From Anaerolineae bacterium (GTDB lineage Bacteria > Chloroflexota > Anaerolineae > Anaerolineales > Villigracilaceae), in NCBI GenBank assembly GCA_003130845.1, contig QEXW01000115.1:1-64000 (forward strand): 64,000 nucleotides of DNA. Reading direction: 5' to 3'. The position numbers were made by a program, and so were the translations under genes. Below the pieces are notes generated by a model that saw only the letters and a list, made by a program, of their open reading frames with translations, had not been told where the DNA came from and did no database searches. Shown here in pieces: positions 62,902 to 64,000 of this stretch (positions within the stretch are counted from its first letter, which is position 1; each line of letters opens with the position of its first letter).

Positions 62902-64000
62902 ATGTGGAGAAAAGTTTCCTTAATTTTTATTTTGGCGGTCGGGTTGCTTGTTCTGTCCGCCTGTAACTTACCCAGAGCACAAAGCCCAACGCCCAATCCC
63001 AACGCCTTCTTGACCGTCGCTGCGCAAACGGTGGAGGCTCAACTGACTGCGAATGCTTTACTCACTCCGCAGGTCATTGTCAGCCCAATACCGAGTCAAA
63101 CGCCCGCTCCGCCGGCTCTTCCTACGTTAACGAATACTCCGCCTAGCACAGCCAGTCCTACCCCCATCTGCGATTTAGCCCAGTTTGTGACCGATGTCAC
63201 CGTGCCGGATGGTACCTCCTTCCAACCCGGTGAGACGTTTACCAAAACCTGGCGGCTCAAGAACATCGGCGTTTGTACCTGGACGAGCGGCTACCAGCTG
63301 ATTTTTGATGGCGGTGATGCGATGAATGGCCCGGCTGCTCAGGCGTTGGCTGGCTCGGTTGCCCCAGGGCAAACGGTGGATGTTTCGGTAACGCTCAAAG
63401 CGCCTTCTGCGCCGGGAACCTATCGTGGTTATTGGCGGTTGCGCAATGCGGCCGGCGTGTTGATACCGGTCTCAAATGGCTATCGAGGCGCGTCGTTTTT
63501 TGTTGAAATCAAAGTCAACCCTCCAACCCCAACCGCCTCGGTTACGCCTTCTCCCACCTTGCCTTCGGCGCCGGCCATTACGCAAATTATTCTGACGCCC
63601 ATCGCAGCGGAAAGCGGTCAAGTGCGGTCGAATGGAACCGTGCTTGCTCCGCCCAATACGGGTGACTTGGATACGAATGAAACTGCGCAAGCTTTTCTGA
63701 GCTTCAATATGACGGGCATCCCGGTTGGCGCGACTATCACGAATGTCAAAGTGGATTTCAGTGATTATGATACGCTTGGCAATCCCTGGAGTTTAGGGGA
63801 TGGTTGCCTGCGTGCTTACATTCAGAACTACGGCACGCCCGATGCCGGTGATTTCTTCCCCGGCGACCCCACCGGTGCTTTGATTCGGTGGTGTGGTGCG
63901 GCGCAATTAAGTTCTGTCTTTGATGACAATGAAGTCAAGGGTGCGTTACAAGCCGCCATTGGCGCAGCACGCTTCCAAATCCGTGTCCAGTTCCGCCTCC
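62902..64000 (+). CDS. NBR1-Ig-like domain lipoprotein (cut by window end)
   Basis: At least 366 residues, open at the 3' end. Lipoprotein signal (VLSACNLPRA) and a Thr/Pro-rich linker (to about 90), then an Ig-like domain of the NBR1 type: VTDVTVPDGTSFQPGETFTK, RLKNIGVCTWTSGYQL and PGTYRGYWRLRN. After a second TP-rich linker a beta-rich domain follows (from about 190). Such domains occur in surface proteins that bind other proteins or wall polymers. GAGGAGAG precedes the ATG. The lipoproteins at 17575 and 18745 have similar linkers. Confidence 0.85.
   Translation, partial: MWRKVSLIFILAVGLLVLSACNLPRAQSPTPNPNAFLTVAAQTVEAQLTANALLTPQVIVSPIPSQTPAPPALPTLTNTPPSTASPTPICDLAQFVTDVTVPDGTSFQPGETFTKTWRLKNIGVCTWTSGYQLIFDGGDAMNGPAAQALAGSVAPGQTVDVSVTLKAPSAPGTYRGYWRLRNAAGVLIPVSNGYRGASFFVEIKVNPPTPTASVTPSPTLPSAPAITQIILTPIAAESGQVRSNGTVLAPPNTGDLDTNETAQAFLSFNMTGIPVGATITNVKVDFSDYDTLGNPWSLGDGCLRAYIQNYGTPDAGDFFPGDPTGALIRWCGAAQLSSVFDDNEVKGALQAAIGAARFQIRVQFRL

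Noticed and set aside
62657-62923. 88-codon plus-strand ORF between the ABC operon and the last lipoprotein
   Set aside because: It crosses two hairpin terminators and has no ribosome site; composition is like noncoding sequence.

Overview
The window reads as a chromosomal segment of an anaerobic or facultatively anaerobic bacterium of the Chloroflexota, most likely class Anaerolineae. This is an inference. It rests on a tungsten-type aldehyde ferredoxin oxidoreductase plus a radical SAM/SPASM protein of the type that matures such enzymes, lipoproteins with Thr/Pro-rich linkers and SH3 or NBR1-Ig-like domains, a Trp T-box leader before a TrpB2-type tryptophan synthase beta chain, a SAM-I riboswitch before metK, large GT-C style membrane glycosyltransferases, and several starts that look leaderless (a -10 box 6-8 nt before the ATG). 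There is no rRNA, CRISPR array, integrase or transposase.

Layout. 1-7.1 kb: end of a secreted protein, the tungsten oxidoreductase with its own operator, a fused MDR-Gfo/Idh dehydrogenase carrying repeat islands, a VapBC-like pair coupled to a class I amidotransferase, and a hexaheme lipoprotein with a collagen-like stretch. 7.4-15.5 kb: an unknown one-helix membrane protein, an M16 peptidase pair, an M23 peptidase coupled to a degenerate SDR protein, a small heat-shock protein, a PBP-like lipoprotein and glpK. 15.6-24.4 kb: tRNA-Ala, then an envelope cluster (GNAT-like protein, membrane protein, two SH3 lipoproteins, a large anchored protein, a GT87-like enzyme, a TPR-Yip1 protein) and tRNA-Arg. 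24.4-30.7 kb: radical SAM protein, phosphoglycerate mutase, sugar ABC ATPase, mutS. 30.7-39.3 kb: a glycosyltransferase cluster (three GT-C-like proteins, GT2, GT4) interrupted by decayed gene pieces. 39.3-45.3 kb: MFS transporter, Trp T-box with a 59-residue ORF and trpB2, a DsbA-like protein, SAM-I riboswitch and metK, tRNA-fMet. 45.3-52.3 kb: an operon of zinc ribbon, HAD hydrolase and an AAC(3)-peptidase fusion, tRNA-His, a PLDc_N protein, a monoacylglycerol-lipase-like hydrolase, a SufR-like regulator coupled to a SufT/MIP18-like protein, and a sulfotransferase. 52.3-55.5 kb: a frameshifted WD40 lipoprotein-like gene and an AT-rich type II restriction-modification pair (MvaI/BcnI-like). 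55.5-64 kb: trmD, a transporter, a complete BMP-type nucleoside ABC operon with a promoter-proximal operator, and the start of an NBR1-Ig-like lipoprotein that runs off the end.

How the parts fit. Extracytoplasmic lipoproteins and glycosyltransferases dominate, pointing to active building of the cell envelope in a monoderm-like organism. Amino-acid supply is under RNA control (Trp T-box, SAM-I). The oxidoreductase at 0.3 kb and the radical SAM protein at 24.5 kb may be enzyme and maturase although they are about 22 kb apart. The items most worth a second look are the AAC(3)-DUF4910 peptidase fusion operon, the T-box-controlled 59-residue ORF, the repeat islands kept in frame inside the fused dehydrogenase, the circularly arranged methyltransferase of the restriction-modification pair, and the glycosyltransferase debris at 36.2-37.1 kb. 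All gene identities come from reading motifs; no database search was possible.
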